DNA from: Shinisaurus crocodilurus
Taxonomy: Eukaryota; Chordata; Lepidosauria; Squamata; Shinisauridae
Direction: 5' to 3'
DNA length: 64,000 bases
NCBI GenBank assembly: GCA_021292165.1
Contig: CM037880.1
Coordinates: 23,586,051 to 23,650,050 of the forward strand
Numbering within the stretch: the first letter of the stretch is position 1; the number at the start of each line of letters is the position of its first letter. The notes beneath the pieces were generated by a model. It did not search any database. It saw nothing but the letters and a program-made list of their open reading frames with translations, and had not been told where the DNA came from. The position numbers and the translations under genes are program-made. Positions 51,715 through 64,000 of this stretch are shown here, piece by piece.

Positions 51715-54700
51715 AAGTCACTAGTAGCAAACTATTAGACACACTATTGTGACATAGTCCAACAGGCCATTCCTAATAATCTGTGAATTCATTATTTTAT
51801 CCTCACCATCTGCTGTGAAGGATGTACAACTGTAGAGTATCAAAGGCAGATGTGAGTTTGTGTCCAAATATGTAAGGTGTATGCTTTGACTAGCATTCAA
51901 GAGAACCAAGTTCTGTTCCAATACTCTTTTTCTCCAGGCTGATAGGGGCAGTGAATGTTGCTTGCTATTCAGTGACTTCTGTGGCTGATTAACCAGTGAC
52001 ACTGACAGTCCTTTACCACCAGCAGTCCTAGCCAGGCCTCCTCCAGTGTCAAAACATGTGCTTCACAGCAACAGGGTTATTTAAAGGAACGTAACACAGT
52101 TTAAGAACAATAGAAACACCACCATTTGTTTAATTGTGGACTTCACTTTTAAAGGAAAGATTCACATGCTGGGTGTTGCAGGTTTGTATATCTGGAGGTA
52201 GAGAGTCAAATCTACAGTTGTGTTCAATTTTGACAAGCAAACGTTTTCACTAGAAATGCCCCCTTACTTGTTTGACCTTGTTTTCATCCCCACTTGGCTG
52301 CTGTTCATGATCCAAGCCAATCAGGAATCATGCATGATGCAGTCAGCATGATGACATCATGGCACCTGATAGGCAGTCATATGTGGTTATGTGATAATGT
52401 CACAAAACAAAGGCATATTGAGGCCAATGCTTGCCGTCCTCTCTCAGAATTGACTTTGACACTACATAGCTATGAGCTACATGATGTCACAAAGCCAATT
52501 CAGAGGGAGGTAGGAAGTATTGCCCTCACTGTTAATGGGTGGACACTTTTGCCCCAATTCACATCTTCCCCCTGCCTACTAGCAAACTGTAAGAAGTGGA
52601 TCCTCTGATGAAAATCCACCTCTGAAATCAAAGGAATGGATTTCTGTGGATGGTTTTGAATTAATTATATATAGTTCTAGATATCTCACTACCTGCACCT
52701 ATGGAAGAATGAGGTTTGCAATCTAGTTCTATGAAATAAGGCTTCTTCAACTTCTAGTATATATGCTTAGTTTTGCGGCCCTAATGAAAAGTATACTGAG
52801 GAAATAGGAAGGGGTAAGGCATGAGCAAAATTTGTGGGATGGTTCACTGGAGGCCTCTTACTATGAATCTCTGAAATATGTTGGTGTCTTTAGGGTTTGT
52901 CTCTTGCTATTTGTATTAGCCATTTGCATAAGATAATGCAGAATTCAGAAAGAAAAGGTCAAAATGATGAATTTTCATTCTGATTCAGGCAACTGGGAGG
53001 TACAGTGAACTTGATGACTGCAGCAGACTATGATGAAACTTTTATCATCCAGGCCTTCATTAAATGGTATAAATAATAACAGAGAGAGAGAGAGAGAGGG
53101 AGAGAGAGAGAGAGAGATCTGCCATTATAAATTACGTCCAGACAGAGTGCTGGTTATGGACTAAGCTTCATGACTTGTATCTAGTATAGAACAGAACATA
53201 CTTATTCTCCTTTTAGAAGATTATACCTGGAGACACAAAGAGTCTACAGGTCGATATCATTAAGGTGAACAGGCGTCTGATCCGCGTCCCTCAAGCTATC
53301 TTCTTGCCTCATTTCTGTAAAAGATATTATAGGAAAGGTCCTCAGAATGAGTTGGAAAACAATGTAATGACATGCCAAATTGGGCAGATTAATCATCGTT
53401 CATCACAGATGGGGTGGGCAAGCCACTTATCTTAATGTACAGAAAGCAAGTCTCCACTTAGTACCGCTTGACACAACCTCAGTGTTCCCTTTTAGCCTGG
53501 CAGAAACCCAGAGAGATGTGCTGATGCTCAAACACTCCACTTGCTGAATACTTTGGATCCCTTGGTACGTCTGATTAAAGCCAATGATCAATACTCAACT
53601 TTGAGAAAAACTGGTGTGGGGTATATTGCAGATGACGTCCCATGAATAAATAAACTTCGATAATGGCATTTGTCTTACAATAGAGTTCATGTATAATTAA
53701 GCACAAATAACGTCCATTAAAAGAACACCTAGCATGCTCACTGCCAAAAGAAAGAGTTAATTGATTTCTCTCTTCTGGGAACTCTCTCATAACAAGGCAA
53801 GGGATAGGAAAAAATGGTTGTCTACTGTACATAATGAATGCAAAGTACCTGCTTGGTGCATTGCTGTACTTGCACCAGGTCTTTCTTTTAATTGCCATTT
53901 AATGGCCTCTTTAGGATTCAAGTCCTTTAACTTGCTAAAGACTTCAGATAGGTCCCACACTTCTCATCTGGATAGAAAGGGTCTAGGCCCTGATCCAAGT
54001 TCTGCTGAAATCAACAGGAGCTGGACTTGGCCTCAGGTCACTTCCATGGAACAATGCATTCCCTCAGCTTGAGAATGTATTTAAGTGCATCAAAATGAAT
54101 TCAAGTGGACACTTGGGGGGAAAACAAACTAAGTGCAATTTTTTGACTTGAACAAAACATGGCTGCCTACTCTTAATAGAAAACTTCTGTACAAGAATCT
54201 CTTCATGCCTCAGTCAAGGAGACTTCTAAGTTTGTAGATGGCTGCTTTCTAATCTAGTAATATTCCCTTTCCTCATCAGGGCAAAAAGGCAATTCCAGAT
54301 TCCAAACTTAGTGCAATGAAAATGAAAGATATTTGTATTTTGCCACAAGGCTCATGCATATACACGTTCATAGTATACACTCTTAAAACATAATGGATAT
54401 TCTTGTTGACTTTGGGGATTAATGCCAGATACTCCAGGATCCCCAATGCTTATGTTTTAGCAATCCATTCAAGACTGAGAACAAAACAGGACATAATTTC
54501 CTCTGATATCATCACAAAACATGGCACACTCTCTAACTTTGCCATCCATAGGTGATCTGCCATCTGGTTCCAGTTAGCACATTGCATTTAACTGCAGGAT
54601 CACAGTGCTGAAATCAGAGTATATTTCCTATTCCGTGCAGGAAAACAACATAGAATCCTATTTCATATCTACATTTACAATGTATAACAAGCTATGTTCT

Positions 54701-56390
54701 TGACTTCCTCCATACATAGTTCTTTGACACGGACAAAGTTACACCGCCTGTCATATAACCAGCTTTTATTTGGGATTCTATGCAAGTGTTTAGGTTGTAC
54801 AGAGCTTTCAAACAAACTTGGGCCTGAGAAAAGAATGAACTGTTCTGACACATATACAGAATGGCTGGTTTCTGTCACCTCCCTTTGAAAGACTAAATGA
54901 GGGAGGAAATCCCTAGCTAGACAGAGAAATTTTATTACCGGTATATGCATTTCTTTTTGAGCAATGTTTTGTACTCTGTATTTCCTCTGTAACATAATAT
55001 TAAGTTCATGTTTGGCTAATACTTTAGAAAAACACACACATTGTCATTGTGATATGCTTGTGAGGCTCTCAAAGAGTTCATGTTCTAAAACTTCAAATCC
55101 CAGAAGGCTGTTGGAAGCAGAGGCAGTGGAAGTGTATTGGTAAAGACCCTGGTTGAGAGCTGGTTCATATAAACATTCCTATTTCTGACACCTAAAGAGA
55201 AAAAAAGCCAATCCATGCTGATTTCCTGATACATCAGACCATGTTGGAACAATCACAGTCAGCCATGATCCTGGCTGGCTGGCCGAAATTGCAAAAATTC
55301 AGCTGTGCCCAAGGTCTGCAATGGTCATGACCCTTGGGAAAGCAGAAGGCACAGCTGGGGTGCTGCCACTGAACAGCAAGTGAAGGGGAGAGGATGGAGA
55401 AATGTGAGGCCATGGGACACTATGGAGATGCTGCACCACTACATCTGCATAGTAGACTCCAGCAACCAGCATGGACATGAACTACTAATACCACTGGGTC
55501 ACAGTGGTTGCTGAACGCCACTGTGCAGTCTGTACCTTGTAGCCAAGCCTAGCCCTGTTCCAACTTGCCAACCTCTCAGCTATGGCAGCCTGCAGTGCAA
55601 TCCTTTCTCCTCTTCCCACAGTCGATGGCTGGTCAAAGTCCTCCTCCTCTTCCAAAGTCCTCCTTCATGCATCCAGTAACCCAGCAGAAGTATGTGTGGA
55701 AAACAAGCAAAGCCCAAGAAAGACTGGATGCCTGACTGGGACAGACGAAGGCTCTTGAGTTGCCATGCCTGGCATGAGTAAGGCACATTTGCATGCCAAC
55801 TGCTCCCAATGGCTGGATGATCAGTGGGGCAGTGCACTATCAGCTGTGCATACCGATTCCTTTCCTCCCTCCCCCCCCAAGCCTTGCATGAATGTGTGTG
55901 TAGCTTTCATATCCTGCTCTCTCTGCACAAACCAATGGAGGAATTATCAAGGCCACCAATATGTTTAGTATTGCTTGGATAAGGATTATTAAAACAGTCA
56001 GTTCCTTTTCTTCCTTTGAAGCTTACACTCTGTGCAGTAAGTGTGGAAGCTAACCTAAACTTCCATGAATGTGGAAAGAAAAGTGTGGCAGTGTTTGTAA
56101 GCTCAAGAAAAATGCCAGTGCTTTAAATCCATCATTCTGAATATAATATGTTGGTTTCATGGAAGAATGATTTTCCATCCCCAAAGCAACAAAACAGTCC
56201 ACTTCCCAGTGAACCTGTCACACTCTGATCTTTGAATAAGACCACAGGTGTCACCACTGTCAGCAGTGTAGTGTCAGAATACACAGGCAGGTGGAGCAGA
56301 AGGGGGGAGAAGTCATAAGGAAAGCATGTACATTAGAGAGTGCCGTCGTGAGACAGGATGGCTCAAGGGACTAGAAATAGGATAAAAACC
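51715..56390. other. Long repeat-poor stretch
   Basis: The longest part of the window without recognised repeats except (GA)n at 53083-53118. ORFs up to 120 aa (54675-55037 minus) show no motif. It is likely unique intergenic or intronic DNA, and the best place to look for conserved non-coding elements. Confidence 0.5.
53083..53118. repeat. (GA)n microsatellite
   Basis: About 17 GA units with one GGG interruption. Confidence 0.9.
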
Positions 56391-57955
56391 CTTTTGTGAG
56401 GTCACATCCAGTTCATCTAATGGCTTTGATTGGCAACCTAGATGGTGTTAGTTCAGTTCCAAGAGTACATGTGTCAACATTACAGGAACAAGCATCGCTA
56501 ATTGGCACTCTGGTTACTAATAAAAGATGTGAGGCCAAAGACTCGGAGGACATAGATGCTGAACTTATCCCTCAGTCCTCGGTCTGCGTTCTCTCCCTAG
56601 GAGTAGAGAACATTGACAAGGTGGTGTGTGAAAATTCACACTGCGACTTTGCATTGGAATATAGAGAAGACAGGTCCCCACAGATGCCTGTCTGACATCT
56701 TTAATGAGGTCCAAAATCTAAAGAGCAAAAAGCAAGAGAGAGAAACAACACTTTGTACCAGCAAAGGAAATCTACCCAATTAGGGTCTATTATTCCCTGC
56801 AGACAGAAATCTCACAGACTCAGCAGAGTGCGGTGGAAGATAATGAAATCTTTGTAGTGCTCCCTATCTCCATTAGTTGGACCACCAATACTCCTTTTGT
56901 AAGCAAGGTCGCCTGATTTATTTCTCCAAGACATGAAGTAACTATAGAGTTGTTAAAATGGTCTGGATGAAGGAAGGACCAAAGCTAGCTTTATTCCTGG
57001 ATGAAATAACAATAACAGTTAGTGTTCTGCTTTAATAATGGCTCAATAAATCGTGTCATACATTGCAGCTACCGAAGAGCAGTCCCAGCCTATCCATACA
57101 TGCCTGTGACCACATGGAGAAAGTAAATTGTGGATTAGTGGATCAAAAATAGAACTAGCAGCAGCAGACAAGGGGGTAGATCCAAGATATGCCTTCCATG
57201 AGAGGAAGGGACCTTCTGCAAGAGGAAGGGACCTTCTGCAGGAGGAAGGCTTCTCAGAAGGTTCCTCTGTCCATTTTTTTGGGATTCCCCTTACACCACT
57301 GCTGACCCCATTCAGCAGAATCTTCTGCCTCTCTGTGTAGCATTTTCAGGGGGCTGGAGGAGCTGCTATGGGAAAGAGGGGTGGGGAAGTCCACTTCCAT
57401 CCTCACAGTTGATCCAGCATAAATCCAGATTCAACCCAAGGTGCTTCACTTGCAGAAACCTCTAGCTACCACTGCAGAGCAATCCAAGGGGAAGGCACAC
57501 CCTTACCAGAAATGGTTGGGAGACAGAGTAGGCGGCACCTCTGTAAGCACCTATAAATGTAAAGTTGTTGACTGGCTAGCAGACCCCCACACAGGTGTGG
57601 GCTATTGGTATCCATGGGAGCTACTATCCAATCAGCAAGTGTGTTCCTGTACGGTACTGACTGAGATGCCCTTCCATCCACTACTGTCTCCTGACTATTT
57701 CTGGTAAGGGCAAAGGGCATACCCTCACCTCAATAGCCCTGCAGAAACGCTGGCTGGAGAACCACCTCACTGGCCGCTCCTGGATTGAATTAGCAGCAAT
57801 GTCATGATCTGCCAATTCACATGTTCCATTCCTCCATGTGATCACGAGCAAGTATGTTGCATGGGAGAGACAGGAACTGTTTGGAATCCAATCTTGTTGA
57901 ATTAGGGTACAAACTGACCTGCTCAGCACCTCCTGGATTAATGTGCACATTGAAA
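56391..57955. other. Repeat-poor stretch with a 20-bp tandem duplication
   Basis: 'agaggaagggaccttctgca' is repeated back to back at about 57200-57241 and begins a third time. A 99-aa ORF (56396-56695) has no recognised motif. Confidence 0.5.
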
Positions 57956-57959
57956 CTTG

Positions 57960-58260
57960 ATTATTCCATGAGATTTCACACTTTCTGAATGTTCTGTCAC
58001 AGTTTTCAACTTAAGAAACATATTAAGATTCATTTCTAAAATGCATATTTTGAGAGAAAATGAAATGTGTATTTTTGAGAGAAAATGCTTTAAAACATAA
58101 GTATGTACTTAAATGCACAATTTTGTGCAGATTTTTTTTTAAAAAGCAGATTAATGCAGAAAATGCAGTGCGGGGAAAATATTGTATGAATGGAACGGAA
58201 TTTATATTATCATCTCAAAACGACAGAGCTTGAATGGACAATGTTTTTAACGTAGAAATA
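57960..58260. mobile_element. A/T-rich MITE with internal degenerate repeats
   Basis: 'aatgcatattttgagagaaaatg' and 'atgtgtatttttgagagaaaatgc' repeat in tandem, like 59530-60010. Confidence 0.45.
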
Positions 58261-58632
58261 TTCACAACTAGCTTAAGTTCCGTCAAGTTTATTTTTCTTA
58301 ATAGGTATGAAGGGCAGCCTCTTGCTTATATGTAAAAAAAAGGAAAAGCACATCCTTAGGGTCACTGTTGGGCTGGAGGCCAGCCTGTTCCGTGCCCCTG
58401 TCAGTCACAGTGTCTGGAGTGAGAAGTAAGTTTTGCCTCCTCTCAGGGCAAAAACAGACATTGCTTTAAATGTGGATCTAGCAGCTATGTCTTCATTTCA
58501 TTTTTATCCTAGAGCAGGTGCCCTGATCCAGATCTTAAAAGCCCCCTACCACTCCCACACTAGGGACTCAATCCAGACAGAGGCCCTGCACCTACTCTAA
58601 AGTAAAAATGAAAAAAGATGTAGCCGCTAGAC

Positions 58633-58768
58633 CAGGGCTCTCCAACCTTGGGTCCCCAGATGTTGCTGGCCTACAGCTCCCAGCATACCCAGCCAGCATG
58701 GCTAATGGCAAGGGATTCTGGGAGCTGTAGTCTAGCAACATCTGGGGACCCAAGGTTGGGGAGCCCTG
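58633..58768. mobile_element. Palindromic hAT MITE, 6/8 TSD
   Basis: CAGGGCTCTCCAACCTTGG / inverse. Flanks CGCTAGAC (58625-58632) and CGTTAGGC (58769-58776). Same subfamily and length (136 bp) as 29642-29777. Confidence 0.85.
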
Positions 58769-58779
58769 CGTTAGGCACA

Positions 58780-59205
58780 CATTTAAAGTAATGTCTGTTT
58801 TGCCTCCCCTTATCTGTGTTCCAGAGAGTGGCTTGTTTATTGCACAGAACTTGCTGGGTACCATGTCACTGAGTTAGTCAGTATCTACATACTCCCACCC
58901 TTTGCTCTGCATAGCCTTTCCCATATCTTAGTTTTGCTAGAGCGTAACACAATGTTGGGAACTAGCTTTTATACAGCAAAATGTAATCCCTTTGCTACAT
59001 AACTGCCTTGCTCCTGTGAAAAACTTTCAGCACCTCCCTACCACTTTCCAAACTGATAATGGACTGTACCACATCCCACCAGTATGCTTACTCTGACCAA
59101 ATCTATATGGAGCTTGTTTCCTTCATGAAAATCTATAGACTAACTAAGAAGTGTTTTAAACACTCTCTGCTGTGGCCTCACTGATTTGTTCACTCATTCA
59201 GCTGA
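58780..59205. other. No recognised feature
   Basis: Unique-looking. Confidence 0.45.
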
Positions 59206-59210
59206 AGAGG

Positions 59211-59275
59211 CAGGGCCGGCCCTACCTTTAGATAGAGTGAGGCAGTCGCCTCAGGTGGCAGATGGTGGGTGGTGA
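59211..59275 (+). mobile_element. hAT-like element, left end
   Basis: CAGGGCCGGCCCTACC start and 'gtgaggcagtcgcctcaggtgg'. Inverse of the ends at 34463 and 28383. Confidence 0.55.
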
Positions 59276-59529
59276 GAGAAGAGGGCAGCAGTGGAAGCCC
59301 CTTTGCTGTTCCCCTCTGTTGGAAGACAGAGCTGTGTGTTTCACATGGCCTGCCCGGCACCTCCTAAGCTAGCCTTCAGGTGAGGCGGAGAACACTGTCC
59401 TCTCACTATTGTAAGATTCAAGTGCTAGTCCTGTCTGCTTCTGTAGGTGGAATTCGCCCCAGGCCCTGTGAAGAGCCAATTCAAATATATGGGACTGCAT
59501 GTGGCACAGTCCCCTATTTAACTGTATTA

Positions 59530-60010
59530 CCTCAGGACAGACAGAAGATGTACCCGAGAACAATTTCATTTGGTTCAAATTTTGATCAGATGTTTCCAAA
59601 TGTACACATCTCAAATCAATATGCAAACTGGAATGCATTTATGCTTTGGTATTTGTACTGCTCAGAGTTTAGCAATGGAGTTCTTCTGGGAGGAAAAAAA
59701 AATGCACGTAAGAGCGGAAAGTGCACACAAAAATGTATATGTTTATGGGGAAATGTACAATTATATTAAGGAAAACAGCTTGCAAAATGCATATATTAGG
59801 CAAAATTGCATACAAAATGTGTATATTAAGGGGAAATGATGTATTAGGAAAATATAAACAAAAATGCATATGAATTTTCATGTGGCCTTTTTTAAAAATG
59901 TGGAAATCTTGTGGAAAAATCAAACTCTTATGAGACAGGACGAACTTGAGATCTGAAAAATGACAAACTATGAGAAACTGAAATAGACAGATTCATCTAT
60001 CCCTCCTCCA
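59530..60010. mobile_element. A/T-rich MITE with internal ~30-bp tandem repeats
   Basis: The units contain 'aaaatgcatatattagg', 'aaaatgtgtatattaagggg' and similar. The right end 'agattcatctatccctcc' is the inverse of the common GGGATGGATGAATC hAT-like terminus. Left boundary approximate. Confidence 0.55.
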
Positions 60011-60011
60011 A

Positions 60012-60638
60012 GTCAAAATCATACTGCACATAATAAGCTAATACTACACAGAATAGGCCAATACCAATTGTGGCTACTCACTGGTGTGCACATTTTTTAC
60101 ATGCAGGAGATTTTTACACAAGGTCACTTGGAAACAAATAATCACTCACAAGCATTCTGAGGTGTAAAGATAGCTTGGACTATATAGTACTTCACCCTCC
60201 CTTGTACATTTGAATCATGAAGCAGCAAAACAGCTGTGAATAACGTGTGTAAATCTATGAGGGAATATTTGGTTGTTGAGGAAATTCATTTCTCTTGAGT
60301 CTAATGAACATGATCTGACTGGTTATCAGGGCAAACTGTGGCCCACTCATAGTCCCATGACCATTTTTTAAGTAAGCCATGTCTAAGGTTTCGTTCTGAT
60401 ATCTCCCATGAGCTTTTTCACAATAATCATGAGTAACCACAAATTAAGTTCTCTTTTCTATGATAGAAACTTAACTTTAAAAAGTTATTAATCCTGATCA
60501 TAACAACTACCTCATGTTCTGTTTCCCAACACTAAATGAAGTGTCACCGTCAGCTGCTTTCTGCTTCCCCCATTTTTAAAGAGAATACGGGGGGTGGGGT
60601 GTTCCCTAACAACACTCCAGGCCTGTCATTTTGGTTCT
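60012..60638. other. No recognised feature
   Basis: Unique-looking. Confidence 0.45.
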
Positions 60639-60642
60639 CTAA

Positions 60643-60730
60643 CAGCACAGTCTTATGAATGTTTACTCAAATGTAAATCCAACTGAGTTCAATGGTACTT
60701 ATTCCCTAATGTGTGTTTAGGATTATAGCC
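60643..60730. mobile_element. Short palindromic MITE, TAA duplication
   Basis: 'cagcacagtcttatgaatg' to 'gtttaggattatagcc', flanked by TAA (60640-60642, 60731-60733), which supports PIF/Harbinger-type mobilisation. Confidence 0.7.
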
Positions 60731-60733
60731 TAA

Positions 60734-60790
60734 AAGCTCAATCCAATGCAAATTTAGATAGGAAAAAGGCCTACAACTCCCAGCATAAAT
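60734..60790. mobile_element. Harbinger-like MITE, left half
   Basis: 'caatccaatgcaaatttagat' and 'ggcctacaactcccagc' match 34146-34258. It begins at the TAA closing the previous MITE. Confidence 0.6.
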
Positions 60791-60905
60791 ATGATGGCAT
60801 TTTTGCCCCGCCCCTTTTGCCCTTGGTCCCTCCCAACACCGGAAGGTGGTCCTTGAGAGTTTCTCTAAAATGGAATTCAATCCTCAGGCTGAAAGAAGAT
60901 CAACA
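60791..60905 (+). mobile_element. hAT element fragment
   Basis: 'gccccgccccttttgccc' and 'gaattcaatcctcaggctgaaag' match the right part of 26606-26947. Confidence 0.6.
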
Positions 60906-60909
60906 CCCA

Positions 60910-62515
60910 TGGTGCAAAGAGATACATCTAAAGTAGTTTTGTCACTCTCTGTGTCCTAATAAATTAGCTGCCATGGGTAAAGTGGGGTAAAGAAGGTCAT
61001 CTCTAATGATGGGGGCTTATCCTTGGTATGTCCTTTTGAAGGAGGATCAGCACTGTCTTAATGTTCAAAAGCTTCATGAATATTTGTTGCCTTTCCATTT
61101 ATTTGTAGCATTGAAATAGATCTTATTCCATCAGTCTCTGTCTTGCTACACTGTTAAATGTGTTTCAGCCTCAGAATCTTAGCAAAACAGTTTGCCTCAT
61201 GTAGGTTTATTCCTTTAAACTTTTGCATCTATTGGGTTATTCAATAAATATATGATGAGCAGACAACATCTAAAGAACATCAAAATGCAAAGCTTAAAAA
61301 AAAAACACACCAGACATTACACGGGACCCAATAATCTCATTAAATCAATCAGGCCTGTTTTTCTGCTAAGGGGGATGACAGATTACAGCACACAGAACCA
61401 ACTTCCTCCAAATCCACAAGAAAAGTTTACATGCAGGGAAGGGGAAGATACAACACTTTGGATGAAATTGGCTTGAATGTCCCTTTGATTCTCTGCTTAG
61501 CTTTCCCCATAAGGCCACATCATTTCCCCTGCTGGTTTCTCTATATCCTTCTCCCAGCACGACTTCATATGTGTCAGCACTGGGCTAGAGGTAGCCAAAG
61601 CAGATATGGGTCAACTACCAGCAGGATCAGGGACTGGTGGGGAAAGAGAGCTTCAGGAGCAATTTGCAAAAAGGTCCAAGACTCATGAGATAAGGACAAT
61701 CTAAAGAATAGTAAAAACCAAAGTAACCATCCAAGGATGCTGGAAGTTGGATGCCGTTAGGCTTCAGCCAGGCTAGGCAAGTAGGCAGGACACATAGAGC
61801 AGGAAGTGAGGGAGCCAGACAGGGAAAACCAAACTAGCTGTTACTGAGGCAAAGCCTTAACCTGATAATACTGGAAGTTTCAGCTGGTTCAGAATGCTGT
61901 GGCCAGACTGTTGACCAGGGCCAGTACAGGGAGCATGTGAATAGTATTCATAGCTGGGCCACGTAAAGGAGGACCGTTTGGCCTCCTCCAATTGTGAACA
62001 AGAGAAGAGAGCACCTTTAAGGTAAATAAAAATCTATTTATTCAGCCCAATAAATATTCTAAGGGGGGGGGCAGCACTGGTAAAACAAAGCAGCACTCTA
62101 TTTCCGATGTGCTGTGATACAAAATGAGAAATCCAATCAACTATCTGTGATATTTGACTTTTAGTATCGTTTGGACGATTCTGGTGATTTGAACTTGCCA
62201 GATGCAAGCATAGAAAGACAAAAAAGCACCTGCTGTCTCCAGGGGCTTTTGTGAAAATGAGGTGTTACATCTCATGAGCCTATCCTACCAAATGTGTTTC
62301 GTAAACGAAAAATCCACGCAACACACACAGTTTTTATTTTTCCAAGATGAAAAGCACTTTGTGCTTAGGAGACCAGGGAAAGTCTAATTAAAGTCAAATC
62401 AACAGAGTAAAAAAGAGCTCTTTCTCAAAGATGCTATTTTCATTCGGCTTTTACAAAGCGGTTCTTTCTTGGTCTCCATGTCTGGGCTCACCATCAGCTC
62501 AAGCAGTGGATTCCA
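60910..62515. other. Repeat-poor stretch
   Basis: No recognised feature; G run at 62063-62070. Confidence 0.5.
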
Positions 62516-62518
62516 AAA

Positions 62519-62640
62519 TAATAATAATAATAATAAATTTTATATCTTACCCGCCTCTCCGTCTAGATCGAGGCGGGGAACAACAAAAATATAAAATACA
62601 CAATACATACTATTAAAACATCTTAAAACATATTAAAAAA
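62519..62640 (-). mobile_element. LINE 3' tail with (ATA)n
   Basis: On the minus strand, 'ccgcctcgatctagacgg', 'aggcgggtaagatataaaa' and an (AAT)n end, an L2-type 3' terminus. Confidence 0.6.
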
Positions 62641-62644
62641 AGGG

Positions 62645-63385
62645 AATTATACTTTTGGATTGGCAGCTGTTAAACTTGCCATGAACATAACAGGAAGACA
62701 ACAAACTTAGTAAACCTAGAGGGATGCACTTACCAGAATTCATATGTTAAAAGATCTCAGCCTAATTATAGCATCCCTAAATCGTCTGAGGAAATGTAGT
62801 GTTTCTCCTCTGCTGTTAACCCAAGTCCTTTATTCAGGACAGGGGAAAGTACATATGAAGTTCGTGCTGCAAAACAATGAAAAACACAAAAGTTTCCATT
62901 TCCTTCAATTTTCTCCTTATAGAATTGCACCTGCCTTATTGCTCACCAGATGGCATGGTGGGAAACCACCATGGAGTTCCTAACCATTGTAAAAATATAT
63001 AGATATAGATATCATATTTCTTTCTTAATACTACAAGGCCACTAGTCTCAACTTTAGGCTGAAAGCCTATACCCATGCTAAAAGAGGTTTGTAACTCACA
63101 TGCCCTATTGCAAACTTTTTTAACATTGCAAACTATGTCACAACAACTCTCTGGCTAAGCAATTTTGTCTAATTGCAGCATTACACTTCTTGTGATCATT
63201 TCAAAACAAAGAATTGTATGAGACAAAAGGAATTGGAGGCCATTTAGTTCAAAAACCAGCTATATCCCCCAAAATCCTAGCAGATTAGCAAGCATAATAG
63301 GAGATTTCCAGTTATTATAACTCAGAAAATACTATGCTATAAATGAACAGCGGGTAGGATGCTGGAGATTCCTGTAGGACAATTT
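62645..63385. other. No recognised feature
   Basis: Unique-looking A/T-rich sequence. Confidence 0.45.
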
Positions 63386-63389
63386 AATT

Positions 63390-63705
63390 TCATTTGCTAT
63401 ATTTAGATGTTTAACCTGCCCTGACTCTGACAGCTGAGAGCAGGTGGCAACATTAAAACCAATTTATAACATAGCATTTAAAATATTGCAAGATAAAATT
63501 TGCATGATAAGAGAACAATTTAATTTAATTTACCTTAGATGTTGAACTTTCCCTATGTTTGACGGCTCAGAGTAAGTGACGATATTTTAGTATTTATTTT
63601 TATAATGATGTATTTTATTGTTGTTTACAACTATTCTTATGTTGTATTTTAATCTACTTTGCAAGCGTTATGAAGGCAAGTTGGTGGTATAAAAATCCCC
63701 AACAT
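63390..63705. mobile_element. Decayed LINE 3' tails
   Basis: 63560-63705 (plus) has the T-rich lead and 'aaggcaagttggtggtataaaaa' end. 63390-63520 looks like the inverse of a similar tail. Weak. Confidence 0.3.
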
Positions 63706-63911
63706 GAATGAACAAACAAGCATTAAAAACAATTTATATCATATAAAATATTACAAGATTAAAATTTATTTAAAATAAACATACTGCTAAAATAACTCTT
63801 CATAATTCCCAGACCCCAATTTTTGTCAAAATAAACAAATACCAAGAACTCCAGAAATTCTAGTTCCTGTTCTCAGCTATGTCAGAGTTCATAGGAATAG
63901 CAGCAATTCAT

Positions 63912-64000
63912 ATATCTACTATATAAATGTGAAAGTTTGTACGTTTGTACGTGTGTACGTACGTACGTATGTCTGAACAGCTCGTGTGCATCGCATTGGC
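63912..64000 (+). mobile_element. Possible Helitron 5' end, cut by the window
   Basis: TCTACTATATAAATGTGAAA after an A resembles Helitron starts (TC inserted between A and T). It is followed by 'gtttgtacg' repeats and (GTAC)n at 63950-63968. Only the first about 90 bp are in the window. Confidence 0.3.

Noticed and set aside
54675..55037. 120-aa minus-strand ORF
   Set aside because: No recognisable family, no splice signals that form a gene model, and chance ORFs of this size are expected in 64 kb.

Overview
This window looks like intergenic or deep-intronic DNA from a squamate reptile, most likely a lizard. The case rests on the repeats. There are six copies of a tRNA-derived SINE with the head and A/T-rich ATAAATA tail of the Sauria SINEs, SINEs with 5S rRNA-derived heads, many CR1 and L2/CR1-type LINE 3' ends, a DIRS-type tyrosine-recombinase retrotransposon remnant, and dozens of short palindromic hAT, PIF/Harbinger-like and mariner-like MITEs. 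No host protein-coding gene, rRNA gene or functional tRNA gene could be supported. No bacterial-style operons, CRISPR arrays or promoters are visible. Nearly all open reading frames are short chance ORFs or decayed transposon ORFs.

Layout. 0-8 kb: the 3' end of an L2/CR1-type LINE, a near-identical inverted repeat (1349-1494 / 1945-2090), a hAT MITE with a perfect 8-bp target duplication, three tRNA-derived SINEs and a CR1 tail. 9-20 kb: long palindromic hAT MITEs (9637-10085, 15566-15780), three 5S-derived SINEs (one with an L2/Sauria-like tail, two with a CR1-like tail), a hAT MITE split by a TG...CA insert, and more CR1. 20.3-23.7 kb: the densest protein-bearing relic zone, with a DIRS tyrosine-recombinase C-terminus and its inverted repeats, an inserted L2 tail, CR1 ORF1 with its SGNH/esterase-like region, and an L2-like ORF2 fragment. 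24-38 kb: a nested stack at 28.0-28.85 kb (CR1, hAT and a CpG-rich fold-back element), tandem Harbinger-like MITEs at 29.5 and 34.1-34.4 kb, one unassigned ORF at 33.0 kb, and a SINE-in-SINE at 37.3-37.5 kb. 38-50 kb: a hAT family with GTGGCCA ends, a mariner-like MITE with TA duplications, and a second fold-back element whose palindrome centre is occupied by a LINE fragment (44207-44948). 50-57.9 kb: the longest repeat-poor stretch. 58-64 kb: further MITEs and LINE tails, and a possible Helitron start at the right edge.

The elements do not act together as a pathway. They record successive insertions, many with readable target-site duplications that give relative ages. The most distinctive items are the fold-back family (28442-28846 and 44207-44948), the 5S-head/CR1-tail SINEs, the DIRS recombinase relic and the very similar inverted repeat near 1.3-2.1 kb. 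All identifications are by eye from motifs and remembered family consensus; no database search was possible.
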